Source: an uncultured Paracoccus sp.
GTDB lineage: Bacteria; Pseudomonadota; Alphaproteobacteria; Rhodobacterales; Rhodobacteraceae
Reading direction: 5' to 3'
Assembly (NCBI GenBank): GCA_934533075.1
Contig: CAKTBJ010000005.1
Coordinates: forward strand, 1-64,000
Length of the DNA: 64,000 nt
The position numbers and the translations under genes are program-made. The notes below the pieces were generated by a model. It saw nothing but the letters and a program-made list of their open reading frames with translations. It was not told the DNA's origin and did no database searches. Below, piece by piece: positions 19,604-32,141 of this stretch. The stretch's first letter is position 1. Every line of letters starts with the position of its first letter.

Positions 19604-20770
19604 TTACGCCAGTTCGGCGATGACCCTTGCGGCGGCCTCCACCGCGCCCGGCCCGTGCGGGATGTCCAGCGCGGTCATCCCGGCCTCCATCACCGCCAGC
19701 ACGCCCAGCACCATATGCGCCGAGGCCGCGCCCATATGGCCCACGCGCAGGCCCATGTCGGGATCGGCCAGCCCGAGGGCGACGCCCAGCGTGACGCCGG
19801 CCTTGGCCTCGCACCAGGCCCGCAGCGCGTTCGAGCGGGGCAGGAAGGCCGCCGTCACCGAATGCGCCCGCGCCGCCGGATCGGATACCCGGCAACGGAT
19901 GTCGGGATTGCCGGCGCCCCAGGCGTCGAAGGCCGCCCAGACCGCCCGCGCCAGCCCGGCATGGCGGGCATGGGTGGCGGGCTTGCCCTCGGCCTCGATC
20001 AGGTCCAGCGCGGCATCCGCCGCCCAGATCAGATGCACCGGCGGCGTGCCGCCCCAATGACGCCAGATCTCCGGCTCATGGGCGCGCGGGCGCCAGTTCC
20101 AGTAAGGCCCGGCCTCGCGGCCCTGCGCCTCGGCGCGGTCGGAAAACCAGACCATCGCCAGGCCGGGCGGGCACATCAGCCCCTTCTGGCTGGCCGCAAC
20201 GATCACGTCGATGCCCCAGGCGTCCAGTTCCAGCGGCTCGCAGCCCATCGAGGCGATCGCATCCACCGCCAGCAGCGCCGGATGGTCGCCCATCGCCTCG
20301 CGCATGGCGGGAATGTCGGCGCGGATGCCGGTGGTGGTCTCGACATGGGCGATCAGCACGGCGCGGATCTCGTGCCCCGCATCCGCCGCCAGCCGCGCCG
20401 CTAGCGCCACCGGATCGGGCGCGGCATCGCGGGGCTGGGCCAGTTCCTCGACATCCACGCCCAGCTCGCGCGCCATCTGCGCCCAGCCCTCGCCGAAGCC
20501 GCCCGAGGTGATCACCAGCGCCTTGTCGCCCGGCGCCAGCATGTTGCGGGTGGCGGCCTCCCATCCGGCATGGCCGTTGCCGATATAGGTCGCCAGGTTC
20601 TGCGTGGTCCCGGCCAGCCGCATCAGCCGTCCGCGCAGGCGCGCGTCGGCCTCCAGCACAGGCCCGGCATAGATGTCGGCCCCGGCATGGTGCATGGCGT
20701 TCAGCACCGGCTCGGGGACGGGCGAAGGGCCGGGAATGGCAAGGGTATTCGGGCCGGCGGCAAAGCTCAT
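19604..20770 (-). CDS. Class V aminotransferase (alanine/serine-glyoxylate type)
   Basis: PLP-dependent fold type I enzyme of 388 residues. Features: the N-terminal 'NTLAIPGPSPVPEPVL', 'YIGNGHAGWEAATRNML' (cofactor phosphate region), 'AHVETTTGIRADIP', the Asp in 'LLAVDAIASMGCEPLE', and the PLP lysine in 'VAASQKGLMCPPGLAMV' (about residue 200). This pattern fits the serine-glyoxylate/alanine-glyoxylate aminotransferase group, which feeds the serine cycle or photorespiration-like glyoxylate handling. The amino donor cannot be decided from sequence. Monocistronic, divergent from the ABC exporter gene. Confidence 0.9.
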   Translation of the reverse strand: MSFAAGPNTLAIPGPSPVPEPVLNAMHHAGADIYAGPVLEADARLRGRLMRLAGTTQNLATYIGNGHAGWEAATRNMLAPGDKALVITSGGFGEGWAQMARELGVDVEELAQPRDAAPDPVALAARLAADAGHEIRAVLIAHVETTTGIRADIPAMREAMGDHPALLAVDAIASMGCEPLELDAWGIDVIVAASQKGLMCPPGLAMVWFSDRAEAQGREAGPYWNWRPRAHEPEIWRHWGGTPPVHLIWAADAALDLIEAEGKPATHARHAGLARAVWAAFDAWGAGNPDIRCRVSDPAARAHSVTAAFLPRSNALRAWCEAKAGVTLGVALGLADPDMGLRVGHMGAASAHMVLGVLAVMEAGMTALDIPHGPGAVEAAARVIAELA

Positions 20771-20975
20771 CTTGGATCTCCGGGATTGGGCTTGCCGATG
20801 GTGCTAGGCCCGCCATCCGGCGCCGTCAAGGACCCCTGCCACGCCGCATCGCGGCATGTGGCGGGCGGGGCCGGGGCGCGGAAGCGGGGCGGTTTTTCCT
20901 TGCCGGCCGGGGCCGTGGCGGGCTACCTGTCCCCGCGCGGTCCCCGAGGCCCGCGCCCCCGCAGCGGAGCCTGAC

Positions 20976-22742
<1,767 letters not shown>

Positions 22743-23233
22743 ACCGCCCGCCGCGACCACGCAGACTTATCCACGCCCGGAGACCCCCAGGAGTCGGAGG
22801 GGGTGGGTAAGTCGGGCCACGGGCGCCGCGCGCCACGCCGGCCTGCAACGCCCTCGGTTCAAAGGCTTTTCTGTTGCCCGGATACCGGTTCCGGCCCGGC
22901 GCCGCACGGCCGCGCCGGCATATCCTCCTTGCCGGAAGGGGGCCGGAAAGGGCCGTCGAGGCCCTTCCCGGCCCCGCCGGCCTTCGCCGGCGCCGCTGCC
23001 CCGCGCGACCCTGCGGCGGGCGCCCGCCGCGCATGCGGATGCGAGGCTGCCGGGAGGCTCGCCATTTCGGGCAGAAAGCCGGCGGCGCCGGCGCCATGTC
23101 CCCGAAGCCGCCTCGAACCGGTGCCCGACGATCGGCTGCGCGGGCCGCGAGGGGCCGGGAGTTCCGGCCTCTCCGATACGGCCCCGGCGGCGCCCCCTTG
23201 CACCGCCGCCGCCGAGGCCGCATCTTGCGCGGT
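22743..23233. other. 491-bp gap with one arm of a 65-bp inverted repeat
   Basis: No gene seen. It holds the 65-bp element at 22757-22821, then very GC-rich sequence without a recognisable promoter before the ygfZ-like gene. Confidence 0.5.
22757..22821 (+). repeat. 65-bp dispersed hairpin element, copy 1
   Basis: Identical over all 65 bp to the reverse complement of 25311-25375. The element is itself a partial palindrome: GACTTATCCAC at its left pairs with GTGGGTAAGTC at its right, with an inner ACCCCC/GGGGGT stem. It resembles REP/BIME-type extragenic elements. It starts 15 bp after the ABC exporter stop codon. Confidence 0.9.
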
Positions 23234-23995
23234 ATGGAACGCAGGCTCATTTCCGTCACCGGCCCGGATGCGCGCGCCTTCTTGCAGGGGCTGGTGACGA
23301 ACGACATCGCCAGGGTGGATCGCGACGGCATTGCCTGGGCGGCGCTGCTGACGCCGCAGGGGAAATACCTGTCGGATTTCTTCGTGACCCTCTGGCCGGA
23401 CGGCTATCTTCTGGACGTGCCGGAGGCGCAGGCCGACGACCTGATCCGGCGCCTGACGATGTATAAGCTGCGCGCCAGGGCCGATCTGGGCGCGCCGGCG
23501 GCGAAGGTCGCCCGCGGCACCGGCCCGGCGCCCGAGGGGGCGCTGCCCGATCCGCGCCATCCCGGCCTCGGCTGGCGGCTCTATGCGGCGGAGGTCCCGG
23601 CGGATGACGGCACCGACTGGGACGCGCTGCGGGTGCGGTTCCTGGTGCCCGAATCGGGGATCGAGCTGGTCCCGAACGACAGCTACATCCTCGAACACGG
23701 CTTCGACCGCCTGAACGGCGTCGATTTCCGCAAGGGCTGTTATGTCGGGCAGGAGGTCACCGCCCGCATGCGCCACAAGACCACGCTGCGCAAGGGGCTG
23801 GTCCACGCGCGGCTGGACGGCGCCGTCCCCCCCGGTACGCCCGTCACCCGCGACGGGCGCGAGGTCGGGCAGGTGCTGACCCAGTCCGGCGGGCAGGCCA
23901 TCGCCTGGCTGCGCTTCGACCGCATCGGGCCGGGGATGGAGGCCGCCGGCGTGCCCGTCGCCGCCGAGGCGCCGGCCGCCGCCGATCCGGGCTGA
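23234..23995 (+). CDS. YgfZ-like folate-binding protein
   Basis: A 253-residue protein of the YgfZ/GcvT-like family, which supports Fe-S cluster assembly or repair in a folate-dependent way. It starts 'MERRLISVTGPDARAFLQGLVTNDI' and contains the family signature around residue 160, 'FRKGCYVGQEVTARMRHK', with the conserved Cys. The C-terminal beta-barrel has 'GREVGQVLTQSGGQAIAWLR'. ATG 23234 is chosen because the family N-terminus begins exactly there. Its TGA overlaps the dinB ATG by one base, so the genes are translationally coupled. Confidence 0.9.
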   Translation: MERRLISVTGPDARAFLQGLVTNDIARVDRDGIAWAALLTPQGKYLSDFFVTLWPDGYLLDVPEAQADDLIRRLTMYKLRARADLGAPAAKVARGTGPAPEGALPDPRHPGLGWRLYAAEVPADDGTDWDALRVRFLVPESGIELVPNDSYILEHGFDRLNGVDFRKGCYVGQEVTARMRHKTTLRKGLVHARLDGAVPPGTPVTRDGREVGQVLTQSGGQAIAWLRFDRIGPGMEAAGVPVAAEAPAAADPG

Positions 23996-25092
23996 TGCCC
24001 GCCCCCGAGGAGGCGGCGGTCCGGCGGATCATCCATGTGGACATGGATGCCTTCTATGCCTCGGTCGAGCAGCGCGACGACCCGGCCCTGCGCGGCCGGC
24101 CGCTGGCGGTGGGCCATGACGGCCCGCGCGGCGTGGTGGCGGCCGCCAGCTACGAGGCCCGCGCCTTCGGGGTGCGCAGCGCCATGCCCTCGGTCCGGGC
24201 GCGGCGGTTGTGCCCCGACCTGGTTTTCGTCCCGGCCCGCTTCGATGTCTATCGCGCCGTCTCGCGGCAGGTGCAGGCGATCTTCGCCGACTACACCCCG
24301 CTGGTCGAGCCGCTCTCGCTGGACGAGGCCTATCTGGACGTGACCGACCACCTCGCCGGCCGCACCGCCACCGCCATCGCGCAGGACATCCGCGCCCGCA
24401 TCCGGGCGGAGACCGAGGCGAACGGGCGCGGGCTGACCGCATCCGCCGGCGTCAGCTATAACAAGTTCCTGGCCAAGCTGGCCTCCGATCAGCGCAAGCC
24501 GGATGGAATCTTCGTGATAACCCCGGCGGAGGGGGCTGATTTCGTTCTGGAATTGCCGGTGGGGCGGTTTCACGGCATCGGCCCGGCGACGGTGGCGCGG
24601 ATGGCGCGCATGGGCATCCATACCGGCGCCGACCTGCGCGCGGTGGACCAGGCGGAGCTGTTGCGTGTCTTCGGCAAGGCCGGGGCGCATTTCTGGCGCA
24701 TCAGCCGGGCGCTGGACCCGCGCGAGGTCCGCCCCGACCGCGCGCGCAAGTCCATCGGCGCCGAGACCACCTTCGCCGACGACCTGCGCGACGGAACCGA
24801 GGCCGGGCGCCGCCTCGCGCCGCTGTCGGCCCGCGTCTGGCGGGCGGTCGAGCGCGCCGGGCTGCATGGCCGCTGCGTGACGCTGAAGGCGCGCTATGGC
24901 GATTTCCAGACCGTCACCCGCGCCCATACCCTGCCGCATGCTGTCGGCTCGGAGGCGGAACTGCACGCCGTCGCCTGCGCGATGATCGCCACGATCCTGC
25001 CCGATCCGCGCGGCATCCGGCTGATCGGGGTGACGATCTCGGGCTTCGAGCGGGGCGAGGACCCGCGGCAGCTGGCGCTGTTCGAGGGGTAG
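23995..25092 (+). CDS. dinB: DNA polymerase IV
   Basis: Y-family translesion polymerase, 365 residues. Visible: catalytic 'HVDMDAFYASVEQRD' (first metal-binding Asp), 'AVGHDGPRGVVAAASYEARAFG', the second acidic pair 'SLDEAYLDVT', 'ASAGVSYNKFLAKLASDQRKPDG', a helix-hairpin-helix region 'LPVGRFHGIGPATVARM', and the little-finger domain. The C-terminal QLALFEG resembles a beta-clamp binding peptide. It starts in the last base of the ygfZ-like stop codon. No LexA box was recognised directly upstream. Confidence 0.96.
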   Translation: MPAPEEAAVRRIIHVDMDAFYASVEQRDDPALRGRPLAVGHDGPRGVVAAASYEARAFGVRSAMPSVRARRLCPDLVFVPARFDVYRAVSRQVQAIFADYTPLVEPLSLDEAYLDVTDHLAGRTATAIAQDIRARIRAETEANGRGLTASAGVSYNKFLAKLASDQRKPDGIFVITPAEGADFVLELPVGRFHGIGPATVARMARMGIHTGADLRAVDQAELLRVFGKAGAHFWRISRALDPREVRPDRARKSIGAETTFADDLRDGTEAGRRLAPLSARVWRAVERAGLHGRCVTLKARYGDFQTVTRAHTLPHAVGSEAELHAVACAMIATILPDPRGIRLIGVTISGFERGEDPRQLALFEG

Positions 25093-25493
25093 GGCGGCCG
25101 CCCCGCCACCCGTTTCCTTGCGCCGGCGGGCGTGCCCCGGCCTTGCGCCGGCGAACGGGCGCCGGTGGTGCCGGGCGGCAGCGCCGGCCCGCCAAGCCCT
25201 GAAAGGGCGCAGGCGGGGCGCCTTGGTCCTTCGGATGGGTCGCGGCGGTCATGTCGGGGAAGGAAAGCGCCTCGCCATCCCCGGCCGGCGCCGGGCGATG
25301 CCTCGGCTGGCGTGGCCCGACTTACCCACCCCCTCCGACTCCTGGGGGTCTCCGGGCGTGGATAAGTCTGCGTGGGCGAAGGGGCGGCGGCGCGGCATGC
25401 GCCTGCCGGCCGGCGTGGGGACGAGACCGGGGGAGGCGTCACGTCATGCGTGCCTCCCGCGCCAATCCGGTGCATGGCCTTGCGGGTTTCGCG
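25093..25493. other. 401-bp gap with the second 65-bp element
   Basis: No gene seen between dinB and the convergent small secreted protein. Contains the 65-bp inverted repeat arm at 25311-25375. Confidence 0.5.
25311..25375 (-). repeat. 65-bp dispersed hairpin element, copy 2
   Basis: Perfect reverse complement of 22757-22821. The two copies bracket the ygfZ-like and dinB genes in inverted orientation, 2,489 bp apart. Confidence 0.9.
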
Positions 25494-25925
25494 TCACAAA
25501 TCCAGCTTGGGCGCGTCAGGGTCCGGTGTCGGTTCGGCCTCGTCCTGCGGTCCCCAGAAGCGTTTCAGCCCCTCGCCCAGCGGCGGAGGCGGCGGGGCGT
25601 CGGCCTTGCGGCGGATCAGGATGTCGCCGTTTTCCAGCCGCTCGGGCATCTCGTAATGTTCGATGTCGTCGACCAGCCGGGCCAGGTCGCCCATCGCGGG
25701 CGCCATCAGCGCCATCGCATCGCCCATGTCGCGGGTCATTTCGTCGATCTGCGGTGCCAGCTCCGACAGGATGCCGCGCAGCAGCAGCGCCGCGCCCTGT
25801 TCGATCAGGGATTGCGGCGACTCCTCGGTCTCGGGGGCGGCCGTCTGCGCCGCCACGGGCATCGCCAGGCAGGCGGCCAGGGCCGGCCCCGCCAGCAGGT
25901 CGAAAGCGGATTTGCGGCCGGTCAT
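25494..25925 (-). CDS. Small secreted protein of unknown function
   Basis: A 143-residue protein with a signal peptide (about 1-26, ending AMPVAAQ). The mature part is acidic and helical: '[28 protein letters not shown]', then '[24 protein letters not shown]' and a proline-rich tail ending in LDL. Homologues in Rhodobacterales are sometimes labelled AAA+ ATPase, but no Walker motif is present, so that label is not supported. ATG at 25925 is the only start that gives a signal peptide; the upstream extension to 26018 is rejected. Divergent from acs. Confidence 0.75.
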   Translation of the reverse strand: MTGRKSAFDLLAGPALAACLAMPVAAQTAAPETEESPQSLIEQGAALLLRGILSELAPQIDEMTRDMGDAMALMAPAMGDLARLVDDIEHYEMPERLENGDILIRRKADAPPPPPLGEGLKRFWGPQDEAEPTPDPDAPKLDL

Positions 25926-26100
25926 CGCGCGCCCCCCTCTGCCATCCGCAGGGCCAACGCCGTCCGCGCCCGGCGGTTCCGAAAACCCCCTTTCCCCCGG
26001 TTTACATGCCCGGCGCAAAGCCCTTTACTGGCCCGCGAGTCCCCCTGCCTGCCCGCGCGGCCCGGCGCGGGGCACGCAAGGAACACTGGGGGGAAATGCC

Positions 26101-28027
<1,927 letters not shown>

Positions 28028-28053
<26 letters not shown>

Positions 28054-28500
28054 AGCGCGGGGATGCGAGGGGCGGGGCCTTGGTCTCGCCCCTTGCGGTT
28101 CGGGGCGCGGCTCGGTGCGGGTGGACGCGCATCCTGCGGACGGGGCGGATGGGCAGGCTGCACCTGCAGGAGACGCTGGGAAACGCGGCGCGGATGGATC
28201 GGGAAGCGAATGAGCCGTGGCTGGGACGCAGGAAGGCGAGGGGGCGGGCCTTGCCCTTGTGCCGGTCGGGGCGGCTTGGTGCTTGCGAGCAGGCGCCCTG
28301 TGGACAGAGAGAGGCGGACAGGCCGCCTTTGCAAGCGGCGCGGGAAACGCGGCGCGGGTGGGTCGGGATGCGGGTGAGCGGTGGCTGGGTCGTGGTGGTG
28401 CAGGAAGGGGCGGGGCATCGGGTGCCGCCTTTTGCTGCGGTAGGGAGGCGGCACGCATCCTGCGGACCGGGGCGACGGGATGCGCCGGAAGCGCGGCCCG
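28028..28500. repeat. ~163-bp degenerate tandem array seeded from the acs 3' end
   Basis: About three units. The first includes the last acs codons and stop. The block GGGAAACGCGGCGCGGATGG (28178) recurs as GGGAAACGCGGCGCGGGTGG (28342). GCATCCTGCGGAC recurs at about 28130 and 28455 (two periods), with a diverged form at about 28292. The acs tail [10 protein letters not shown] corresponds to 'MDREANEPW' and 'VGRDAGERW' in later units. No gene is seen here. Confidence 0.75.
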
Positions 28501-28612
28501 CGGGGCGTGGTTTCGGGGCACCGCCTCCGCCGCCCCGCCATCCGCGAATCGCGCAGGCCCTTGCGCCACGGCGCGGCGCCTCCTATTCCCTTCGCGACAT
28601 GAGGCGCCGCAG

Positions 28613-29344
28613 ATGACCGAACCGACCCTTTCCCCGGCCTCGCGCCGGCCCGCCAAGGCGCCGCTGACCGAACGCAAGCGCGGCTCGGGCGTGAAGCTGG
28701 TCTACGACACCCTGCGCGACGAGATCATCGACCTCGTGCTGCCCCCCGGCAGCCCCATCGACGAGATCCAGCTCTCCGAGCGCCTCGCCATGTCGCGCAC
28801 GCCGATCCGCGAGGCGCTGGTCAGGCTGGCCGGCGAGGGGCTGGTGACGACGCTGCCCAACCGCTCGACCGTGGTGTCGCAGATCGACTTCCTGAACCTG
28901 CACAATTTCTTCGACGCCATCACGCTGATGTATCGCGTCACCACGCGGCTGGCGGCGGAGAACCACCGGCAAGGCGACCTCAAGACCATCCGCGCCCATC
29001 AGGCCGCCTTCGCCCAGGCGGTGAAAAGCCAGGACGCGCTGGCCATGATCGCCACCAATCGCGACTTTCACGCCGCCATCGCCGAGGCCGGGCGCAATCC
29101 CTATTACACCGGCCTGTTCTGTCGCCTGCTGGACGAGGGGCGGCGCATCCTGCGGCTGTATTATTCCTCGTATCAGGACCGGCTGCCGCATCGCTATGTC
29201 GTCGAGCACGAGGAGATGATCGCCGCCGTCGAGACCCGCGACATCGCCGCCGCCGATGCCGTCGCGCGCCGGCATGCCGACCAGATCGTCAGCCAGATTC
29301 AAGGCTTCGTCGCCCGCGACCGCCGCCAGCCCATCGACCTGTGA
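28613..29344 (+). CDS. GntR-family (FCD) regulator of the hydroxyproline cluster
   Basis: A 243-residue transcription factor. The winged helix-turn-helix is at about residues 27-90 ('VYDTLRDEIIDLVLPPGSPI', 'LSERLAMSRTPIREALVRLAGEGLV'). The all-helical FCD effector domain follows, with the usual metal-binding Asp/His set in 'NRDFHAAIAEAGRN', 'YVVEHEEMIAAVETRD' and 'RRHADQIVSQI'. FCD regulators normally sense the substrate or an intermediate of the pathway next to them, so hydroxyproline or a breakdown product is the likely ligand (inference). ATG 28613 follows the acs-derived repeat array. A palindrome fitting a GntR operator lies in the gap before the next gene. Confidence 0.9.
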   Translation: MTEPTLSPASRRPAKAPLTERKRGSGVKLVYDTLRDEIIDLVLPPGSPIDEIQLSERLAMSRTPIREALVRLAGEGLVTTLPNRSTVVSQIDFLNLHNFFDAITLMYRVTTRLAAENHRQGDLKTIRAHQAAFAQAVKSQDALAMIATNRDFHAAIAEAGRNPYYTGLFCRLLDEGRRILRLYYSSYQDRLPHRYVVEHEEMIAAVETRDIAAADAVARRHADQIVSQIQGFVARDRRQPIDL

Positions 29345-29386
29345 CCCGCCTTGCGCGCGGAACCCCCGGATTTCACGCGCAAGATT

Positions 29387-29398
29387 TTTGTCGACAAA
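29387..29398. promoter_or_regulatory. Candidate GntR operator
   Basis: The perfect 12-bp palindrome TTTGTCGACAAA sits in a locally AT-rich patch between gntR and the DapA-family gene. Its GT-N2-AC core is similar to operators of FCD-type GntR proteins. Confidence 0.5.
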
Positions 29399-29470
29399 TA
29401 AAATGCAAGATGTAGGATGCCGCGCATGGATACCGGCACGCCAGCCCGGCACTCGGAGGAGGAGAGACAG

Positions 29471-30427
29471 ATGAAATCCACGGTTTTCACCGGCACCATG
29501 CCGGCGCTGATGACACCCTGCAAACCCGACCGCACGCCGGATTTCGACGCGCTGGTCCGCAAGGGGCAGGAGATGATCGGGCTGGGCATGTCGGCGGTGA
29601 TCTATTGCGGCTCGATGGGTGACTGGCCGCTGCTGACCGACGAGCAGCGCATGGAAGGCGTCGAGCGTCTGGTCAAGGCCGGCATCCCGGTCGTCGTCGG
29701 CACCGGCGCGGTGAACACCCGCACCGCCGTGACCCATGTCGAGCATGCCGCCCGCGTCGGCGCCGCCGGCCTGATGCTGATCCCGCGCGTGCTGTCGCGC
29801 GGCCCGGTCATCGCCGCCCAGAAGGAGCATTTCAAGGCCCTGCTGTCGGCCGCCCCGGACCTGCCGGCGGTGATCTACAACAGCCCGGTCTATGGTTTCG
29901 CCACCCGCGCCGACCTGTTCTTCGCCCTGCGGGCCGAGCATCCGAACCTGGTCGGCTTCAAGGAGTTCGGGGGCGACGCCGCCCTGTCCTATGCGGCCGA
30001 GGCCATCACCTCCGCCGATGACGGCGTGACGCTGATGATCGGCGTGGATACCTCGGTCTTCCACGGCTATGTCAATTGCGGCGCGGTCGGCGCGATCACC
30101 GGCATCGGCTGCGTGCTGCCGCGCGAGGTGCTGCACCTGACCAACCTGTGCAAGGCCGCCGCCAAGGGCGACGCCACCGCCCGCCGGCTGGCGAAGGAGC
30201 TGGATACCAACCTCTATACCCTCGCCAAGTTCGACGAAGGCCCCGATCTGGTCCTGTATTTCAAGCATCTGATGGTGCTGAAGGGCAACCCGGAATATGC
30301 GCTGCAACTGGACCCGACCGACAGGCTGACCCCCAGCCAGGCCGGTTTCGCCGAGGCGCAGCTGAAGCTGTTCGATGCCTGGTATGCCGGCTGGCTGGCC
30401 AGTTCCGGGGCCAAGCAATACCTGTAA
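29471..30427 (+). CDS. DapA-family lyase, probable 4-hydroxy-pyrroline-2-carboxylate deaminase
   Basis: A 318-residue class I aldolase-fold protein of the dihydrodipicolinate synthase/NAL superfamily. Visible: 'GTMPALMTPC', the phosphate/carboxylate loop 'YCGSMGDWPLLTDEQR', the catalytic Tyr in 'VIYNSPVYGF' and the Schiff-base Lys in 'LVGFKEFGG'. Next to hydroxyproline epimerase and an FAD oxidase, the expected role is conversion of delta1-pyrroline-4-hydroxy-2-carboxylate to alpha-ketoglutarate semialdehyde plus ammonia. This role is inferred from context; true DapA or KDG aldolase is less likely here. ATG follows GGAGGAGAG. A terminator closes the gene, separating it from the transporter. 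Confidence 0.87.
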   Translation: MKSTVFTGTMPALMTPCKPDRTPDFDALVRKGQEMIGLGMSAVIYCGSMGDWPLLTDEQRMEGVERLVKAGIPVVVGTGAVNTRTAVTHVEHAARVGAAGLMLIPRVLSRGPVIAAQKEHFKALLSAAPDLPAVIYNSPVYGFATRADLFFALRAEHPNLVGFKEFGGDAALSYAAEAITSADDGVTLMIGVDTSVFHGYVNCGAVGAITGIGCVLPREVLHLTNLCKAAAKGDATARRLAKELDTNLYTLAKFDEGPDLVLYFKHLMVLKGNPEYALQLDPTDRLTPSQAGFAEAQLKLFDAWYAGWLASSGAKQYL

Positions 30428-30436
30428 GGCTGCCGA

Positions 30437-30464
30437 AGCCCTCCGGTCCGTCCGGGGGGCTTTT
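30437..30464 (+). terminator. Rho-independent terminator after the DapA-family gene
   Basis: AGCCCTCCGG pairs with CCGGGGGGCT (one T-G pair) around TCCGT, followed by TTTTCTC. Lies 9 bp after the stop codon, so readthrough or a separate promoter must drive the transporter genes. Confidence 0.8.
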
Positions 30465-30590
30465 CTCACGACGCAGGGTCGCCTGCATACTGGCTGTATT
30501 ATTCTTGCCAGAGGGCCATTGCGTCCTATTATCCGACAAGGCTCCGATTCGAGGCCGCAACCAACAATCAAGAACCACAGGGAGAAGACC

Positions 30591-31400
30591 ATGAATGCCA
30601 AGATCCTCGCCGGCGCCGTCGTCGCCGCGACCGCATTGACCGGGCCGGCGCTGGCCGACAAGCTGGAGGACATCATTTCCTCGGGCACGCTGCGCTGCGC
30701 GGTGGTGCTGGACTTCCCGCCGATGGGCATGCGCGACGACCAGAACAACCCGATCGGCTTCGATGTGGACTATTGCAACGACCTCGCCGCCGCCCTGGGC
30801 GTCAAGGCCGAAGTCGTCGAGACCACCTTCCCCGAGCGTATCCCCGCCCTGATGTCGGGCGCGGTGGACGTGGCCGTGGCCTCGACCTCCGACACGCTGG
30901 AGCGCGCCAAGACCGTGGGTTTCAGCATCCCCTATTATGCGTTCGAGAACGCGGTCGTCATCAAGGAAGGCGCCGACATCGCCGACTGGGAGGGCATGCA
31001 GGGCAAGACCGTGGGCGCCACCGCCGGCACCTATGAAGCGATCTGGCTGGAAGGCAAGGTCAAGGAATGGGGCGCGGGCCAGTTCCGTCCCTACCAGAAC
31101 CAGGCCGACGTGTTCCTGGCGCTGAGCCAGGGCCAGCTCGACGCCACCGTCTCGACCGTCGAGGTCGCCGAGGCGAATGTGAAATCCGGCAACTTCCCCG
31201 GCATCACCATCGTGGACAAGGCGCCGATGGTGCCGGACTATGTGGCGCTGATCACGCTGCGCGAGGAATACGGCCTGATCAACTACATGAACCTGTTCGT
31301 GAACCAGCAGGTCCGCACCGGCCGCTATGCCGAGCTTTACGCCAAATGGGTCGGCGACGGCGAGCCGGCCAACCTGACCATCCCCGGCGTCTATCGCTGA
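30591..31400 (+). CDS. Amino-acid ABC transporter, periplasmic binding protein
   Basis: A 269-residue family 3 solute-binding protein. Signal peptide 1-22 (ALTGPALA), then 'GTLRCAVVLDFPPMGMRDDQNNPIGFDVDYCNDLAAALG' in pieces typical of polar amino-acid binders, 'PERIPALMSGAVDVAVAS', 'GKTVGATAGTYEA', and a C-terminal 'YAKWVGDGEPANL'. Encoded first in a binding protein-permease-permease-ATPase set inside the hydroxyproline cluster, so hydroxyproline is the probable ligand (inference). ATG follows AGGGAGAAG. A terminator and about 125 bp of leader precede it, so it may have its own promoter. Confidence 0.9.
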   Translation: MNAKILAGAVVAATALTGPALADKLEDIISSGTLRCAVVLDFPPMGMRDDQNNPIGFDVDYCNDLAAALGVKAEVVETTFPERIPALMSGAVDVAVASTSDTLERAKTVGFSIPYYAFENAVVIKEGADIADWEGMQGKTVGATAGTYEAIWLEGKVKEWGAGQFRPYQNQADVFLALSQGQLDATVSTVEVAEANVKSGNFPGITIVDKAPMVPDYVALITLREEYGLINYMNLFVNQQVRTGRYAELYAKWVGDGEPANLTIPGVYR

Positions 31401-31465
31401 GGACCGTCCCGACGCGGCGCGGGTGATCCCCCGCGCCGCGCCTCCGGCAAGGGCGCGAGGGGGCC

Positions 31466-32131
31466 ATGTTCAACTATAGTTTCCGCTGGAATCAGGCGCT
31501 GAACTCGCTTCCGCAGATGCTGGAAGGCGCGCTGGTGACCATGCAGATCGCCATCCTGTCGATGGTGATCGGCATCACGGTCGCGATCTTCCTGACGGTG
31601 TTCCGGCTGTCCGGGAACCGCCTGCTGTCCGGGTTTGCGACGACCTGGGTCGAGATCGCCCGCAACACGCCCGCGCTGTTCCAGATCTACATGGTGCATT
31701 TCGGGCTGGGCGGTTTCGGCATCCACCTGTCGCCCTACATGTCGCTGCTGATCGGCATCGCCTTCAACAATGCCGGCTATCTGGCCGAGAATTTCCGCGG
31801 CGCGCTGAAGGCCATCCCCGACACCCAGACCCGCGCCGCGCGTTCGCTGGGCATGGGGGCGGGGCAGGCGTTCCGTTACGTGGTCATGCCGCAGATGCTG
31901 CGGATTTCCTTCCTGCCGATGACCAATCAAATGGTCTGGGCGATCCTGATGACCTCGCTGGGGGCGGTGGTGGCGATGAATACCGACCTCTACGGCATCA
32001 CCAGCGAGCTGAACGCCCGCACCTTCCGCACGTTCGAGCTGTTCGCCATCGCCGCGGTGATCTTCTACCTGATCACCAAGGTCATCACCCTGTCCGCCCG
32101 CCTGCTGGCGGCCCGGCTGTTCCGGTATTGA
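31466..32131 (+). CDS. Amino-acid ABC transporter, permease 1
   Basis: A 221-residue HisM-type inner-membrane permease with about five membrane helices. It carries the permease/ATPase coupling (EAA) motif in 'RGALKAIPDTQTRAARSLGMGAGQAFRYVVMPQ' and the N-terminal 'LEGALVTMQIAILSMVIGI'. It pairs with the second permease to form a heterodimeric channel. Separated from the binding-protein gene by 65 bp and from permease 2 by 10 bp. Confidence 0.92.
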   Translation: MFNYSFRWNQALNSLPQMLEGALVTMQIAILSMVIGITVAIFLTVFRLSGNRLLSGFATTWVEIARNTPALFQIYMVHFGLGGFGIHLSPYMSLLIGIAFNNAGYLAENFRGALKAIPDTQTRAARSLGMGAGQAFRYVVMPQMLRISFLPMTNQMVWAILMTSLGAVVAMNTDLYGITSELNARTFRTFELFAIAAVIFYLITKVITLSARLLAARLFRY

Positions 32132-32141
32132 GGGGGCTGCG

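Noticed and set aside
25494..25925. AAA+ ATPase label for the small secreted protein
   Set aside because: No Walker A or B motif; it has a signal peptide and is only 143 residues.
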